Origin: Carnobacterium divergens | GTDB taxonomy: Bacteria > Bacillota > Bacilli > Lactobacillales > Carnobacteriaceae | Assembly (NCBI RefSeq): GCF_900258435.1 | Contig: NZ_LT992558.1 | Span: 1,315,246 to 1,379,245 of the forward strand | Direction: 5' to 3' | DNA: 64,000 nucleotides | Part shown: in pieces, positions 7,689-16,982 of the stretch | Numbering within the stretch: the first letter of the stretch is position 1 | Layout: the number at the start of each line of letters is the position of its first letter | Notes under the pieces: generated by a model | What the model was told of the DNA's origin: nothing | Database searches by the model: none | The model's input: only the letters and a program-made list of their open reading frames with translations | Position numbers and translations under genes: made by a program

Positions 7689-9497
7689 ATGACAGAGACA
7701 AAAAAGCTACCACTTCGCAATGAAGTTCCTGAAAATTTAACGTGGGATTTAGACGTTATTTTTAAATCAGATGAAGCGTTTAATCAACACTATTTACTTT
7801 TGGAAGAAAAGTTAAAAAAAGTGGATCAAGTAAAAGGTAAAATTGGAACGAGTTCTGATTTGTTAGTACAAGGAATTAACTTTTTATTAGATGTGTCTAA
7901 TGAGTTAGAAACGTTGTATGTCTATGCGCATTTAAAAAATGATCAAGATACAAATAACGATACGTATCAAGGGATTTATGAACGTGCATCCGCTCTTGCA
8001 ACGAAAGTTAGCGAAAGCTTATCTTGGTTTGAACCAGAAATATTGGAGATTCCTCCTGAAAAATTAAAAGGCTTTTTTAAAGAAAATAAGGAATTAAAAC
8101 CTTACCAACATTTTATCGATCAAATGACTAGCGCAAGAGCACATATCTTATCTTCAAATGAAGAATCTTTACTAGCAGGAGCAGGTGAAATTTTTACAGC
8201 GTCTAGCCGTACGTTTAATGTATTGAATAACGCAGATATCAAGTTTCCAATTATTAAAGATGAGAAGGGAGAAAATATTCAACTTTCTCATGGCGTTTAT
8301 GGCCAATTAATGGAAAGCACCAATCGTGAAGTACGTCAGTCAGCTTTTCAAAATCTGTCTAAGACTTATGCAGGTTTGAAAAACACATTTGCTAGTACCT
8401 TATCAGCACATGTAAAATATCACAACTATAATGCCAAGGTTCATCATTATGATTCAGCAAGGGCTAAAGCGCTAGCTGCCAATGATATTCCAGAAGCTGT
8501 CTACGATACCTTATTAATGGTTGTTGATGAGCATTTGCCTTTACTGCATCGCTATGTAGCACTGCGCAAAGACGTATTAAAAGTTGATAAACTGCATATG
8601 TATGATATGTACACGCCGATGACAGGAGAAGCAACAATCAAATTTTCATATGATGAAGCTAAAAAGATGACTTTAGAAGCATTGGCACCTTTAGGAGAAG
8701 ACTATTTAAGCATTGTGGAAGAAGCCTTTACGAATCGATGGATTGATGTTGTTGAAAATGAGGGGAAACGAAGTGGTGCTTATTCATCAGGTGCCTACGA
8801 AACAAATCCTTATATTTTAATGAATTGGCATGATACATTAGATCAATTATTTACATTAGTTCATGAAATGGGACATAGTGTGCATAGCTACTATACAAGA
8901 AAAAATCAACCCTACGTATATGGCGATTATTCTATTTTCCTAGCAGAAATTGCGTCTACAACAAATGAAAATATTTTGACTGAATATTTATTAGAAACTC
9001 AAACGGATCCAAAAATTCGTGCTTATGTATTAAATCATTATCTAGATGGATTTAAAGGAACGATTTTCCGTCAAACACAATTTGCAGAATTTGAACATTT
9101 TATTCATGAACAAGCAGCTGCAGGTGTTCCATTAACAAGTGAATTTATGTCAGAGTACTATGCAACTTTAAATGCTCGTTATTACGGAGATGCCGTTGAA
9201 AAAGATCCAGAAATCGCAGTGGAGTGGGCGAGAATTCCTCATTTTTATTACAATTACTATGTGTATCAATATGCGACTGGTTTTTCAGCTGCCTCTGCTT
9301 TATCAGCGAAAATTTTAAATAATGAAGAACATGCTCTTGAAAATTATTTGAACTATTTGAAATCAGGGAGTAGTGATTTCCCAATCGAAGTGATGAAAAA
9401 AGCTGGAGTGGATATGACGAATAAAACATATATTGAAGAAGCGATGGCTATTTTTGAAAGTCGATTAAATGAATTTGAATCTCTAATAAAAAAATAA
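7689..9497 (+). CDS. pepF: Oligoendopeptidase F
   Basis: A 602-residue M3B metallopeptidase that cleaves internalised peptides in the cytoplasm, complementing the Opp importer encoded earlier in the window. The zinc motif HEMGH lies at residues 392-396, followed about 25 residues later by the third ligand region (FLAEIASTTNE). Length and the absence of a signal peptide fit PepF. A GAGGAGG ribosome-binding site precedes ATG 7689. It is followed by a terminator shared with the convergent gene. Confidence 0.95.
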   Translation: MTETKKLPLRNEVPENLTWDLDVIFKSDEAFNQHYLLLEEKLKKVDQVKGKIGTSSDLLVQGINFLLDVSNELETLYVYAHLKNDQDTNNDTYQGIYERASALATKVSESLSWFEPEILEIPPEKLKGFFKENKELKPYQHFIDQMTSARAHILSSNEESLLAGAGEIFTASSRTFNVLNNADIKFPIIKDEKGENIQLSHGVYGQLMESTNREVRQSAFQNLSKTYAGLKNTFASTLSAHVKYHNYNAKVHHYDSARAKALAANDIPEAVYDTLLMVVDEHLPLLHRYVALRKDVLKVDKLHMYDMYTPMTGEATIKFSYDEAKKMTLEALAPLGEDYLSIVEEAFTNRWIDVVENEGKRSGAYSSGAYETNPYILMNWHDTLDQLFTLVHEMGHSVHSYYTRKNQPYVYGDYSIFLAEIASTTNENILTEYLLETQTDPKIRAYVLNHYLDGFKGTIFRQTQFAEFEHFIHEQAAAGVPLTSEFMSEYYATLNARYYGDAVEKDPEIAVEWARIPHFYYNYYVYQYATGFSAASALSAKILNNEEHALENYLNYLKSGSSDFPIEVMKKAGVDMTNKTYIEEAMAIFESRLNEFESLIKK

Positions 9498-9505
9498 AAC
9501 AATAG

Positions 9506-9548
9506 AAAAGACGATTATCAAGTAACCCTTGATAATCGTCCTTTTTTA
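9506..9548. terminator. Bidirectional terminator between pepF and spxH
   Basis: GACGATTATCAAG (9510-9522) and CTTGATAATCGTC (9528-9540) form a perfect 13-bp stem. It is flanked by A on the left and T on the right, so it can serve both convergent genes. Confidence 0.9.
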
Positions 9549-10253
9549 TGAACCTAATACACGTAAATGATTTTCTGTAGTCTTTGTAACCAGAGTATTT
9601 TGAGACATTATTTTTTTATGGTTGTCACGAATTGAGTTAGATGAATCACATAATTTAGTCACTAAATCTAATGAAATGCATTCATTATCAAGAAGTAATC
9701 CATAATCATCTGTTAAATTATCAAAAAGAACTAGAGAAGGAGTACATTGAATATTCATCTCTCTTGCGATTTGTTGATCTTTTTCATAGTCTTTTTTCGC
9801 AAAATCAGATTGCTTATCTTCTAGAAACATCTCAACATCCAAGCGACTTTGTTGGGCAATTGTTTTTAGTAAGGTTTCGCTAAACACACATTGATCTTCA
9901 ACAACAGCTTTTTGTAAATTCATTAAAAAGGTACGGCCTTTTTTCTTTCCTTGCATCAAAGCTGCTTTATAAGCTAAACAAGCACTGTAGGTATTTCCAC
10001 AAATTTCATTTCGTAAGGCTAAGTTTCTTTCAGGTAGCTGATGAAATTTCATGTAATTCGAGACAGTTTGAAGGTTGTGAAATGGAATGAATCTAAAATG
10101 AACTTTTTTATCCGTTTTGGATTCTATAAACGTTAACAACTCTTTTTCGGCTTGATAACATTTAGAGCCCAACGGGTTAATAAATAAATAAATTTCAATT
10201 ATTTGTTTAAAGTCAGGAGTATTTGCCTTTGAGTTATGGGGTTGCGTTAGCAT
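9546..10253 (-). CDS. spxH: SpxH/YjbH-like DsbA-family ClpXP adaptor
   Basis: A 235-residue protein of the DsbA/FrnE thioredoxin-like superfamily. In Bacillus and Staphylococcus the family member YjbH (SpxH) binds Spx and stimulates its ClpXP degradation. The N-terminal strand EIYLFINPL leads to GSKC where the DsbA fold usually has CxxC, so only the second cysteine remains (about residue 32). The C-terminal cis-Pro region NIQCTPSLVLFDN is typical. Synteny (spxA, mecA, coiA, pepF, yjbH) supports the call. ATG 10253 is the first in-frame start, with AAGGTG upstream. Confidence 0.75.
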   Translation of the reverse strand: MLTQPHNSKANTPDFKQIIEIYLFINPLGSKCYQAEKELLTFIESKTDKKVHFRFIPFHNLQTVSNYMKFHQLPERNLALRNEICGNTYSACLAYKAALMQGKKKGRTFLMNLQKAVVEDQCVFSETLLKTIAQQSRLDVEMFLEDKQSDFAKKDYEKDQQIAREMNIQCTPSLVLFDNLTDDYGLLLDNECISLDLVTKLCDSSNSIRDNHKKIMSQNTLVTKTTENHLRVLGS

Positions 10254-10437
10254 AATTCTTCACCTTACCATTTTTTATATTTTTGTATTGGTCACTTATG
10301 AGACGGTTTCTTTCAACAAGTATACTTTACCAAAAAAAAATAAAAAAAAGTAATAAAAAACCTTGACTTTTGAATTGGAAAGAGTTTAGTTGTAACAAAA
10401 TCGCCACAATTCAAATTTTAGTGGGAAATATCAGGCA

Positions 10438-11019
10438 TTATATTTGGTTGTTTGCTTCAATCATCCGAGCAATTTTATGCTTTGATGGACGAAGGGGAAT
10501 CCCTTGATCAAGTAAGAACTGTTGGAAAAACTTGTTTCCTTCTTCGTGGTGGGTAGTTTCAAACTCCAATTCGTAGTCTTCCTGATCGCAATAGATACTA
10601 TGATCTAATACAAATACTCCTTTTTTTGTTTTCTGTTCGTAACGAGTAGTGGCTAAACTTCCCAGCAAACGGAGTTTAGTTGGATCAATTCCTAGAGAAA
10701 TTAATTTCGTGAAAACAAAGCCCGAGTCTTTAATCTTACCCTGTTGAATCAATTGTTTTCCCTCTTCTAAAGAAAGCGTGTCAGTTGTTTCAAGGAGATC
10801 CTTTTCTAAGGGTGTCTTTAAAGTTAATTCAGCATATTCAGGCAATAACCTAATCCTTAATCCAGCTTTTTTTATTTTTAGTTGCCAATCAGGAGTATCA
10901 AAGTAAGTATTGGATTGATAAAAAAAAGCATCTTCTTTTGCTTGAAATAAGTGAAGCAATTTTTTATATTCCGATTGTGTTAGCATATTTTTAAATTCAA
11001 TTTCAACTTGTTCGCTCAT
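10438..11019 (-). CDS. CYTH-domain protein (YjbK-like triphosphate tunnel enzyme)
   Basis: A 193-residue protein with the CYTH signature ExExK as EIEFK at residues 6-10, then alternating basic and acidic strand residues (RIRLLPE, ELTLKTP, RYEQKTKKG, ELEFE) that line a triphosphate tunnel. Family members hydrolyse inorganic triphosphate or related substrates with divalent metal. The gene is divergent from relQ, as in Bacillus, where yjbK and yjbM are neighbours. An AGGAGG ribosome-binding site precedes its ATG. The physiological substrate cannot be read from sequence. Confidence 0.85.
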   Translation of the reverse strand: MSEQVEIEFKNMLTQSEYKKLLHLFQAKEDAFFYQSNTYFDTPDWQLKIKKAGLRIRLLPEYAELTLKTPLEKDLLETTDTLSLEEGKQLIQQGKIKDSGFVFTKLISLGIDPTKLRLLGSLATTRYEQKTKKGVFVLDHSIYCDQEDYELEFETTHHEEGNKFFQQFLLDQGIPLRPSKHKIARMIEANNQI

Positions 11020-11109
11020 ATATACAACCTCCTAAAAGTTCGTTCATCCTATTTTAGCATATTTTTTGAATGAGATTGTGCTTTCAATACCCAAAATCCA
11101 TCTTACATA

Positions 11110-11118
11110 TGTTAAAAT
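11110..11118 (+). promoter_or_regulatory. Extended -10 promoter of relQ-nadK-rluA-mgtE
   Basis: TGTTAAAAT, a TGn-extended -10, 69 bp before relQ. No good -35 is visible. Confidence 0.5.
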
Positions 11119-11186
11119 GGATTGAATACTTAATTTAAGTTAGAAAGATCAAGGATTTTAATTGAAAGATAAAGAAGGTATGATTT

Positions 11187-11831
11187 ATGATAGAAAATTG
11201 GGATGAGTTTTTTGCGCCATATCAACAAGCTGTTGACGAATTAAAAGTGAAATTAAAAGGAATTCGAAAACAATTCAGGCAAGAAAGTTTACACACACCA
11301 ATCGAATTTGTAACAGGTCGCGTGAAACCTAAAGATAGTATTTTAGCAAAAGCGAGATTACGAAATATTTCAATCAATCGTTTAGAAACAGATATGCAAG
11401 ATATCGCTGGTTTAAGAATTATGTGTCAGTTTGTGGATGATATTCATGAAGTCGTACGTTTGCTTCGCAATCGTCATGATATTCATATTATTGAAGAACG
11501 AGATTACATTACGAATAACAAAGAAAGTGGTTATCGATCGTATCATGTTGTCTTAGAATACCCCGTGCAATTAATCGCTGGGGAAAAGAAAATTTTAGTT
11601 GAAATTCAAATTAGAACGTTATCAATGAATTTTTGGGCAACGATTGAACATTCATTGAATTATAAATATCAAGGAGAATTTCCAGAAGACATCAATGTTC
11701 GACTTCAAAGAGCCGCAGAAGCAGCTTTTCAATTAGACGAAGAAATGTCACAAATTCGGGTAGAAATCCAAGAAGCACAGCGTTTGTTTTCACATAATAA
11801 AGGCTATCAAGAAGACAACGACAAAAAATAA
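11187..11831 (+). CDS. relQ: Small alarmone synthetase RelQ
   Basis: A 214-residue single-domain (p)ppGpp synthetase with no hydrolase or TGS domain. The synthetase core carries DIAGLRIMCQF, the substrate loop SGYRSYHVVLEY and the EIQIRTLSMNFWATIEHS signature, all expected for the RelA/SpoT synthetase fold. Length matches RelQ/SAS1, which acts as a tetramer. It is first in a tight operon with nadK, a pseudouridine synthase and mgtE, the same order as in Bacillus (yjbM, yjbN, yjbO, mgtE), linking alarmone synthesis with NADP supply. Confidence 0.94.
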   Translation: MIENWDEFFAPYQQAVDELKVKLKGIRKQFRQESLHTPIEFVTGRVKPKDSILAKARLRNISINRLETDMQDIAGLRIMCQFVDDIHEVVRLLRNRHDIHIIEERDYITNNKESGYRSYHVVLEYPVQLIAGEKKILVEIQIRTLSMNFWATIEHSLNYKYQGEFPEDINVRLQRAAEAAFQLDEEMSQIRVEIQEAQRLFSHNKGYQEDNDKK

Positions 11832-11849
11832 CCAACGGAGGTGGCAACT

Positions 11850-12662
11850 GTGCGAATTGCAATTATTCACAATCATAATCAAAAATCAGTTGCTGTTGCT
11901 CAAGAATTAAGAGCGCTCTGTTTGAAGAACCGTTTAACTTTAGAAGAAAAAAATCCTGATTTAGTCATTACAGTTGGTGGGGATGGCACCTTGTTGTCAG
12001 CATTTCATCGGTATGCTCACTTATTGGATCAAATTCGATTTGTTGGAGTTCATACAGGACATTTAGGTTTCTATACGGATTGGCGAGATTTTGAATTAGA
12101 AGAACTAGTAGAAAGTTTAGTGAAGGACCAAGGAGAAAGCGTGAGTTATCCTTTATTAGACGTTAAAGTTTCGTATCAAAATCAAGTGGAAGAAGCCCAT
12201 TTTTTTGCATTGAATGAATCAACCTTAAAACGTATCGATGGCACAATGGTATGTGACGTTTATATTAAAGATGAATGGTTTGAGCGTTTTAGAGGAGACG
12301 GGATGTGCGTTTCAACGCCAACAGGCTCAACAGCGTACAATAAATCAGTTGGTGGAGCAGTTATTCACCCACGCTTAGAAGCGATTCAATTAACGGAAAT
12401 TGCGTCAATCAACAATCGTGTTTTCCGTACCCTTAGTTCACCGATGATTGTTGCACCGAATGAATGGATTCAATTACGACCAGCTTCAGAAGATGGTTTT
12501 ATTTTGACCATCGATCAATTAACCTCATCAGAAAAAAATATTATTGCTATTAACTACCGAATTGCGAAGGAACGAATTCATTTTGCTCGTTATCGTCATA
12601 CTCATTTCTGGAGTAGAGTAGAAGATGCATTTATTGGAGCGAAACATAGTCATGAAATTTAG
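11850..12662 (+). CDS. nadK: NAD kinase
   Basis: A 270-residue ATP-NAD kinase making NADP. The nucleotide-binding GGDGT lies at about residues 44-48 (TVGGDGTLLSAF), the NE(S/D) motif is present as ALNEST, and a Gly-rich TPTGSTAYNKS segment follows. A GTG at 11841 is in frame but lies within the GGAGGTGG ribosome-binding site, so GTG 11850 is the probable start. It follows relQ by 18 bp and its 3' end overlaps the next gene by 11 bp. Confidence 0.93.
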   Translation: MRIAIIHNHNQKSVAVAQELRALCLKNRLTLEEKNPDLVITVGGDGTLLSAFHRYAHLLDQIRFVGVHTGHLGFYTDWRDFELEELVESLVKDQGESVSYPLLDVKVSYQNQVEEAHFFALNESTLKRIDGTMVCDVYIKDEWFERFRGDGMCVSTPTGSTAYNKSVGGAVIHPRLEAIQLTEIASINNRVFRTLSSPMIVAPNEWIQLRPASEDGFILTIDQLTSSEKNIIAINYRIAKERIHFARYRHTHFWSRVEDAFIGAKHSHEI

Positions 12663-13560
12663 TTGGATTTATCCGTTAAAAGAGTCTTATCAAGTGAAAA
12701 CATTTTTACGCACTAAAGGTGTTTCAAGAGGGTTATTAGCCAAAGTGAAATTTCAAGGTGGAAAAATTACTGTCAATCACCAAGAAGTGAATGCTATTTT
12801 TTATTTAAAAGAAAATGATGTAGTAGAAATGACAGTGCCAGATGAAGAAGGGTATGAAACCACCTTTCCAGCTGAGCACCCGATTGAAATTGTTTATGAA
12901 GACGAACACTATTTGATTGTTAATAAACCTTACGGCGTCGTATCAATTCCTTCTCAAGTTCATCCTGAAGGAAGTATGGCCAATCGTGTGAAGGGATATT
13001 ATTGTAGACAAAATTACAAAGACCAAGTAGTGCATATTGTCACGCGTTTAGATCGTGATACAACAGGGCTAATGTTATTTGCAAAACATGGTTATGCTCA
13101 TGCCTTAATGGACGAAGCTTTGAGATCGCGAACACTTTTAAAACGTTATACAGCTTTGGTAACAGGAAATGTAGCAAAAGATCATGGGAAGATAGAAGCT
13201 CCTATAGGTCGTCCGACCGATTCTATTATCAAAAGAATAGTGACCCCAAATGGGAGAGCAGCTTTAACGGAATATTGGGTAAAGGAACGATACCACGAGG
13301 CAACTCTTGTAGATATTCAATTGCATACTGGCAGAACCCATCAAATTAGAGTTCATTTTGCTCACCTAGGTCATCCTTTAGTAGGGGATGATCTATATGG
13401 TGGTGTTCACGATCAATGGCTAAGACGTCAAGCGCTTCATTGCCATGAACTACAATTTATTCACCCCTTTACAAACGAAAAAACGCTCGTAACCGCTCCT
13501 TATCCAATAGATATGCAGCAATGGACAGAAAACATGTCTATTACCAAAATAAATCATTAG
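12652..13560 (+). CDS. RluA-family pseudouridine synthase
   Basis: A 302-residue RNA pseudouridine synthase of the RluA/RluD family. The catalytic aspartate is in RLDRDTTGLMLF (about residue 125 onwards), and the substrate loop LHTGRTHQIRVHFAHLGHPL is present. A short S4-like N-terminal part precedes the core. ATG 12652 overlaps the end of nadK and gives the family start MKFSWIYPL; an ATG at 12625 is possible but adds nine residues that do not resemble the family. The exact uridine target (23S rRNA is likely) is not deducible. Confidence 0.88.
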   Translation: MKFSWIYPLKESYQVKTFLRTKGVSRGLLAKVKFQGGKITVNHQEVNAIFYLKENDVVEMTVPDEEGYETTFPAEHPIEIVYEDEHYLIVNKPYGVVSIPSQVHPEGSMANRVKGYYCRQNYKDQVVHIVTRLDRDTTGLMLFAKHGYAHALMDEALRSRTLLKRYTALVTGNVAKDHGKIEAPIGRPTDSIIKRIVTPNGRAALTEYWVKERYHEATLVDIQLHTGRTHQIRVHFAHLGHPLVGDDLYGGVHDQWLRRQALHCHELQFIHPFTNEKTLVTAPYPIDMQQWTENMSITKINH

Positions 13561-13577
13561 AAAGGAGATGGATTTTT

Positions 13578-14948
13578 TTGAATGAAGCTCAATTAGAAAT
13601 AGAAGAACGATTGGAACGAATGAAAGAATTATTAAATGCAGAAAATATGCCTGATTTTAGAGATGAATTTTTAGCTCTTCATTCTTATGAACAAGGTCAG
13701 GTTTATCTAGGATTAACAAAAGAAGAACGCCAAAAAACGTATCATTACCTATCTCCTAATGAATTAGGTGATATGTTTGAAGTGATTGAAGAAGATGAAG
13801 AATCCGTTGAAGAGTACCTAAGAGAAATGAATCCCAACTATGCTGCAGACATGTTAGGTGCAATGTATGCCGATAATGCTGTTGATATTTTAAAACAATT
13901 AAATAAACATCAAGTTAAAGTCTATTTAGATTTAATGCCGGAAGAAAATGCGAGTGAAATTAAAGAATTGCTTCACTACGAAGATGAGACGGCTGGATCT
14001 ATTATGACAACGGAATTTGTTTCAATCGTTGCGAATCAAACGGTTCGTTCAGCAATGGCCATTTTAAAAAGTAAAGCACCAGAAGCTGAGACGATTTACT
14101 ATATTTATGTCGTTGACAGTGAAGAGGTTTTAGTTGGGGTTATTTCATTAAGAGATTTAATTATTAATGAAGACGATCAATTGATTGCTGACTTAATGAG
14201 TGAACATCCAGTAGCAGTAAAAGTAACGGATGATCAAAATGATGTTGCAAAAACAATTCGAGATTATGATTTCTTAGCAGTTCCCGTTGTTGACGAAGTT
14301 GATCACCTGTTAGGAATTATTACCGTTGATGATATTATCGATGTTATTGATGACGAAGCCACCAGTGACTATTCTGGTTTGGCGGGGGTCGATGTTGAGG
14401 AGACGACTGAAAATCCATTTATTGCGGCATCTAAACGATTGCCATGGTTAATTACGCTATTATTTTTAGGAATGAGCACAGCATCACTCATTAGTCGCTA
14501 TGAAGTGATGGTAAGTGATGCAAGTATTTTAGCAGTATTTATTTCATTGATTACTGGGACAGCTGGAAATGCAGGGACGCAATCCTTAGCCGTTGCAGTT
14601 CGTAAGCTAGCAACACAAGATGACAGCAATACAAATTTTGGAAAAATGATTTTCAGTGAGATTATGACGGGACTCGTAACCGGACTTGTAACTGGAGTAA
14701 CAATCTTTGTAGTTGTTGGGATTTGGAAACACAACTTTATTTTAGGTTTTGTCATCGGTATGGCGATGCTTTGTGCGATTACAGTAGCAAACTTAGCAGG
14801 AAGCTTGATTCCAATTTTAATGGATCGATTAGGGTTTGATCCTGCAGTAGCAAGCGGTCCTTTTATAACAACGTTAAGTGATTTAACAAGTGTGTTGATT
14901 TATTTTAATATTGCGGCATTATTTATGTCTTACTTTGTAGGTCAATAA
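13578..14948 (+). CDS. mgtE: Magnesium transporter MgtE
   Basis: A 456-residue MgtE channel: N-terminal superhelical domain (residues 1-130), two CBS domains (about 135-260) that sense magnesium, a plug helix, then five transmembrane helices with the GTAGNAGTQS pore signature in the second. AAAGGAG at 13561 directs a TTG start at 13578; an in-frame upstream ATG lies inside the preceding gene. It ends the relQ operon. No M-box riboswitch is present upstream, so gating by the CBS domains is the visible control. Confidence 0.92.
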   Translation: MNEAQLEIEERLERMKELLNAENMPDFRDEFLALHSYEQGQVYLGLTKEERQKTYHYLSPNELGDMFEVIEEDEESVEEYLREMNPNYAADMLGAMYADNAVDILKQLNKHQVKVYLDLMPEENASEIKELLHYEDETAGSIMTTEFVSIVANQTVRSAMAILKSKAPEAETIYYIYVVDSEEVLVGVISLRDLIINEDDQLIADLMSEHPVAVKVTDDQNDVAKTIRDYDFLAVPVVDEVDHLLGIITVDDIIDVIDDEATSDYSGLAGVDVEETTENPFIAASKRLPWLITLLFLGMSTASLISRYEVMVSDASILAVFISLITGTAGNAGTQSLAVAVRKLATQDDSNTNFGKMIFSEIMTGLVTGLVTGVTIFVVVGIWKHNFILGFVIGMAMLCAITVANLAGSLIPILMDRLGFDPAVASGPFITTLSDLTSVLIYFNIAALFMSYFVGQ

Positions 14949-14954
14949 TCAAAA

Positions 14955-14995
14955 GCAAAACAACTTTCTTCTAAGTGAAGTGAGTTGTTTTTTAT
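14955..14995 (+). terminator. Terminator of the relQ-mgtE operon
   Basis: AAAACAACT pairs with AGTTGTTTT, with a partly paired interior and a T-rich tail. Confidence 0.75.
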
Positions 14996-15021
14996 AGAAT
15001 TTAGTTGAATGAGGGATAAAT

Positions 15022-16038
15022 GTGGCAACCAAACGAAAAAAAAATAAAAAATTAACAAAAAAACAACGATTTCAGTTAAAAGCATCTTTTGTTTTAGTAG
15101 TAATGATTCTTTGTATCATGATTGGAGTTGTTATTGGACGAAATACGGATCCTAATGCATCCCTAACAGATAAAATGGTTCAATTACCGAATGATTTAAA
15201 AGAAATGATTTTAAAGGAAACGGAATATCAGCCAGTAGAAGTGCCTAAAAAGCCGGTGACTAACGAAAATGCTACCTTTAGATTTTTAGACATTGGACAA
15301 GGAGATGCTACATTAATTCAAGCTTCAGATGGTACGACAATCTTAATTGATACAGGACGTTACGACGATAAAGAAAAACGAATCATAGATTATTTAAATC
15401 AATACGTTGGAACAGGTGGTAAAATTGATTTATTGATTTTTACTCATAATGATTCGGATCATATTGGAAATGGCGATTTAGTGTTGAAGTATTTTGATGT
15501 CAAAGAAGTTTGGATGAATGGCCACGATGCAACGACAAAAGTATACGAAAAATTACTAGATGCAATCGCTGAAAAAGATACGGCTTATTTTGAACCAAAA
15601 GCAGGATTGACTAAAACAGTTGGACCGTTTCAATTAGAAGTATTTAATCCAACAGACGAGGCTAAAAGCAATCAAAATGATGATTCCATCATCACTAGAC
15701 TAACGATAGGCGAATTTAGCGTAATGTTTCCAGGAGATGCTGCTAAGCGCGTTGAAAAGCAACTATTGGCAAGTGGCAAACCATTAAGTTCAACCGTGCT
15801 TCATATTGGCCATCATGGATCAAAAGAAAGTAGTAGTACCGAGTGGCTAACTGCTGTTAATCCAAAAGTTGCAATCTACTCAGCGGGACTAAACAATACC
15901 TACCATCATCCTAATATAGAAGCAATGGAGCGAATCAATGCATTAGGTATTCCTGTATATGGAACGGATATCAATGGAACGATTACCGTTTCAGTTACTA
16001 AAGATGGAAGTTATACAGTAGAGCCAACTAAAAAATAA
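15022..16038 (+). CDS. Membrane-anchored or secreted metallo-beta-lactamase-fold hydrolase (ComEC C-domain-like)
   Basis: A 338-residue protein with a lysine-rich N-terminus, one hydrophobic helix at about residues 22-40 and an extracellular metallo-beta-lactamase domain. It opens FRFLDIGQGDATLIQ and has the metal motif THNDSDHIG (about residues 140-148), then DGD-like FPGDA and HIGHHGSKESSS. This resembles the stand-alone relatives of the ComEC competence nuclease domain, which is known as an extracellular nuclease or phosphodiesterase fold. GTG 15022 follows GAGGG. It forms a pair with the following DUF3006 gene. Confidence 0.8.
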   Translation: MATKRKKNKKLTKKQRFQLKASFVLVVMILCIMIGVVIGRNTDPNASLTDKMVQLPNDLKEMILKETEYQPVEVPKKPVTNENATFRFLDIGQGDATLIQASDGTTILIDTGRYDDKEKRIIDYLNQYVGTGGKIDLLIFTHNDSDHIGNGDLVLKYFDVKEVWMNGHDATTKVYEKLLDAIAEKDTAYFEPKAGLTKTVGPFQLEVFNPTDEAKSNQNDDSIITRLTIGEFSVMFPGDAAKRVEKQLLASGKPLSSTVLHIGHHGSKESSSTEWLTAVNPKVAIYSAGLNNTYHHPNIEAMERINALGIPVYGTDINGTITVSVTKDGSYTVEPTKK

Positions 16039-16062
16039 GGCAAGGATTTGGAGGTTAATAAA

Positions 16063-16314
16063 ATGAAAGTAGTCTTAGAAGAAATTGAAAACGCAATTGC
16101 GCGCTTGATTCCAGATAAAGGTCAAAGTCCAATGTATGTCTTGGAAAGTGAACTTCCTAAAGAAGTGGAAGTAGGAGACGTTTTAGAGTTAACCTACCAA
16201 CGAATTGATGGGAAACTTATTAAAAAAATTCAACGTTTAGAGAATGAAAAAGAAAGACGTATAAAGAAAATGAAAGAAAAAAGAGAAGCTTTATTGAATC
16301 GAACAAAAAAATAA
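16063..16314 (+). CDS. DUF3006-family small protein
   Basis: An 83-residue protein: a short beta-rich domain (residues 1-55, with a charged DVLELTYQRIDGK) and a highly basic coiled tail (EKERRIKKMKEKREALL). This matches DUF3006, which often follows ComEC-like metallo-beta-lactamase genes in Firmicutes; that association is recalled, not searched. ATG 16063 follows GGAGG at 16050-16054; a TTG at 16048 would overlap that site. It lies 24 bp after the hydrolase and shares its terminator. Confidence 0.72.
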   Translation: MKVVLEEIENAIARLIPDKGQSPMYVLESELPKEVEVGDVLELTYQRIDGKLIKKIQRLENEKERRIKKMKEKREALLNRTKK

Positions 16315-16352
16315 AAAAAGATTTCAGCAATGTTGCTGAAATCTTTTTTTAT
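16313..16352. terminator. Bidirectional terminator
   Basis: AAAAAGATTTCAGCA and TGCTGAAATCTTTTT form a perfect stem, with A and T runs on either side. It serves the DUF3006 gene and the convergent acetyltransferase. Confidence 0.92.
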
Positions 16353-16783
16353 ATAAGTTCTTTTTTCATCATATGATGAGGAATTCCAGCATCTAAAAAA
16401 CCTTCTCCGTATGTGTGATAGCCTAATTTTTCATAAAAGCCAATAGCTTGATCTTGTGCGCCTAAAATTAAAGTGTCCTTTTGATTTTCTTTGGCAAAAC
16501 GTTCAATTTCTTTCATTAATTGTTGCCCTAATTGCTGTCCACGGTAGGCGTTGGAAACCGCAACTCGCTGAACTTTAAATTCTGTGGCTGTAACAGGATA
16601 TAAACGTGCAGTAGCAACGGCTTTTTCATTAAGATAGCCTGTTACATGAAATGTTTGATCTTCTAACTCATCTATTTCAATTGATAAGTCTACTTGCTGT
16701 TCTTCAACAAAAACTTTTTTGCGAATGGTCAAAGCATCTTGATACGTAGTTGATTGTAAATCGGTTGTCCATATAAAGTTCAA
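16349..16783 (-). CDS. GNAT-family N-acetyltransferase
   Basis: A 144-residue single GNAT domain. Motif A, which binds acetyl-CoA, is RVAVSNAYRGQQLGQQL (about residues 75-91), and motif B includes GFYEKLGYHTYGEGF. The TTG at 16783 is chosen because AGGAGTG lies 8 bp upstream; the open frame extends further but without a ribosome-binding site. Substrate unknown. Confidence 0.8.
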   Translation of the reverse strand: MNFIWTTDLQSTTYQDALTIRKKVFVEEQQVDLSIEIDELEDQTFHVTGYLNEKAVATARLYPVTATEFKVQRVAVSNAYRGQQLGQQLMKEIERFAKENQKDTLILGAQDQAIGFYEKLGYHTYGEGFLDAGIPHHMMKKELI

Positions 16784-16943
16784 ATTTATCACTCCTATGT
16801 TATAATATAAAAACGAACGCATCAATTTAAAGGTGATGGTTTTCATACTAGAGTAGCATAAAATAAGTGCTCTGCCAATTATTTTATAACTAAATGATTT
16901 CTCAGACTTTAGGCGGTTTATTTATGAATAAATTAATGTATAC

Positions 16944-16949
16944 TATAAT
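16944..16949 (+). promoter_or_regulatory. -10 element before the M42 peptidase
   Basis: A consensus TATAAT, 34 bp before the gene. The -35 (TTTATG at 17 bp) is weak. Confidence 0.4.
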
Positions 16950-16982
16950 AAGTGTATGAAATTTTAGATAGGGGTTTGAAAA

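Noticed and set aside
11510-11517. TACGAATA on the plus strand in relQ
   Set aside because: Inside relQ coding sequence with no downstream gene start; taken as chance.
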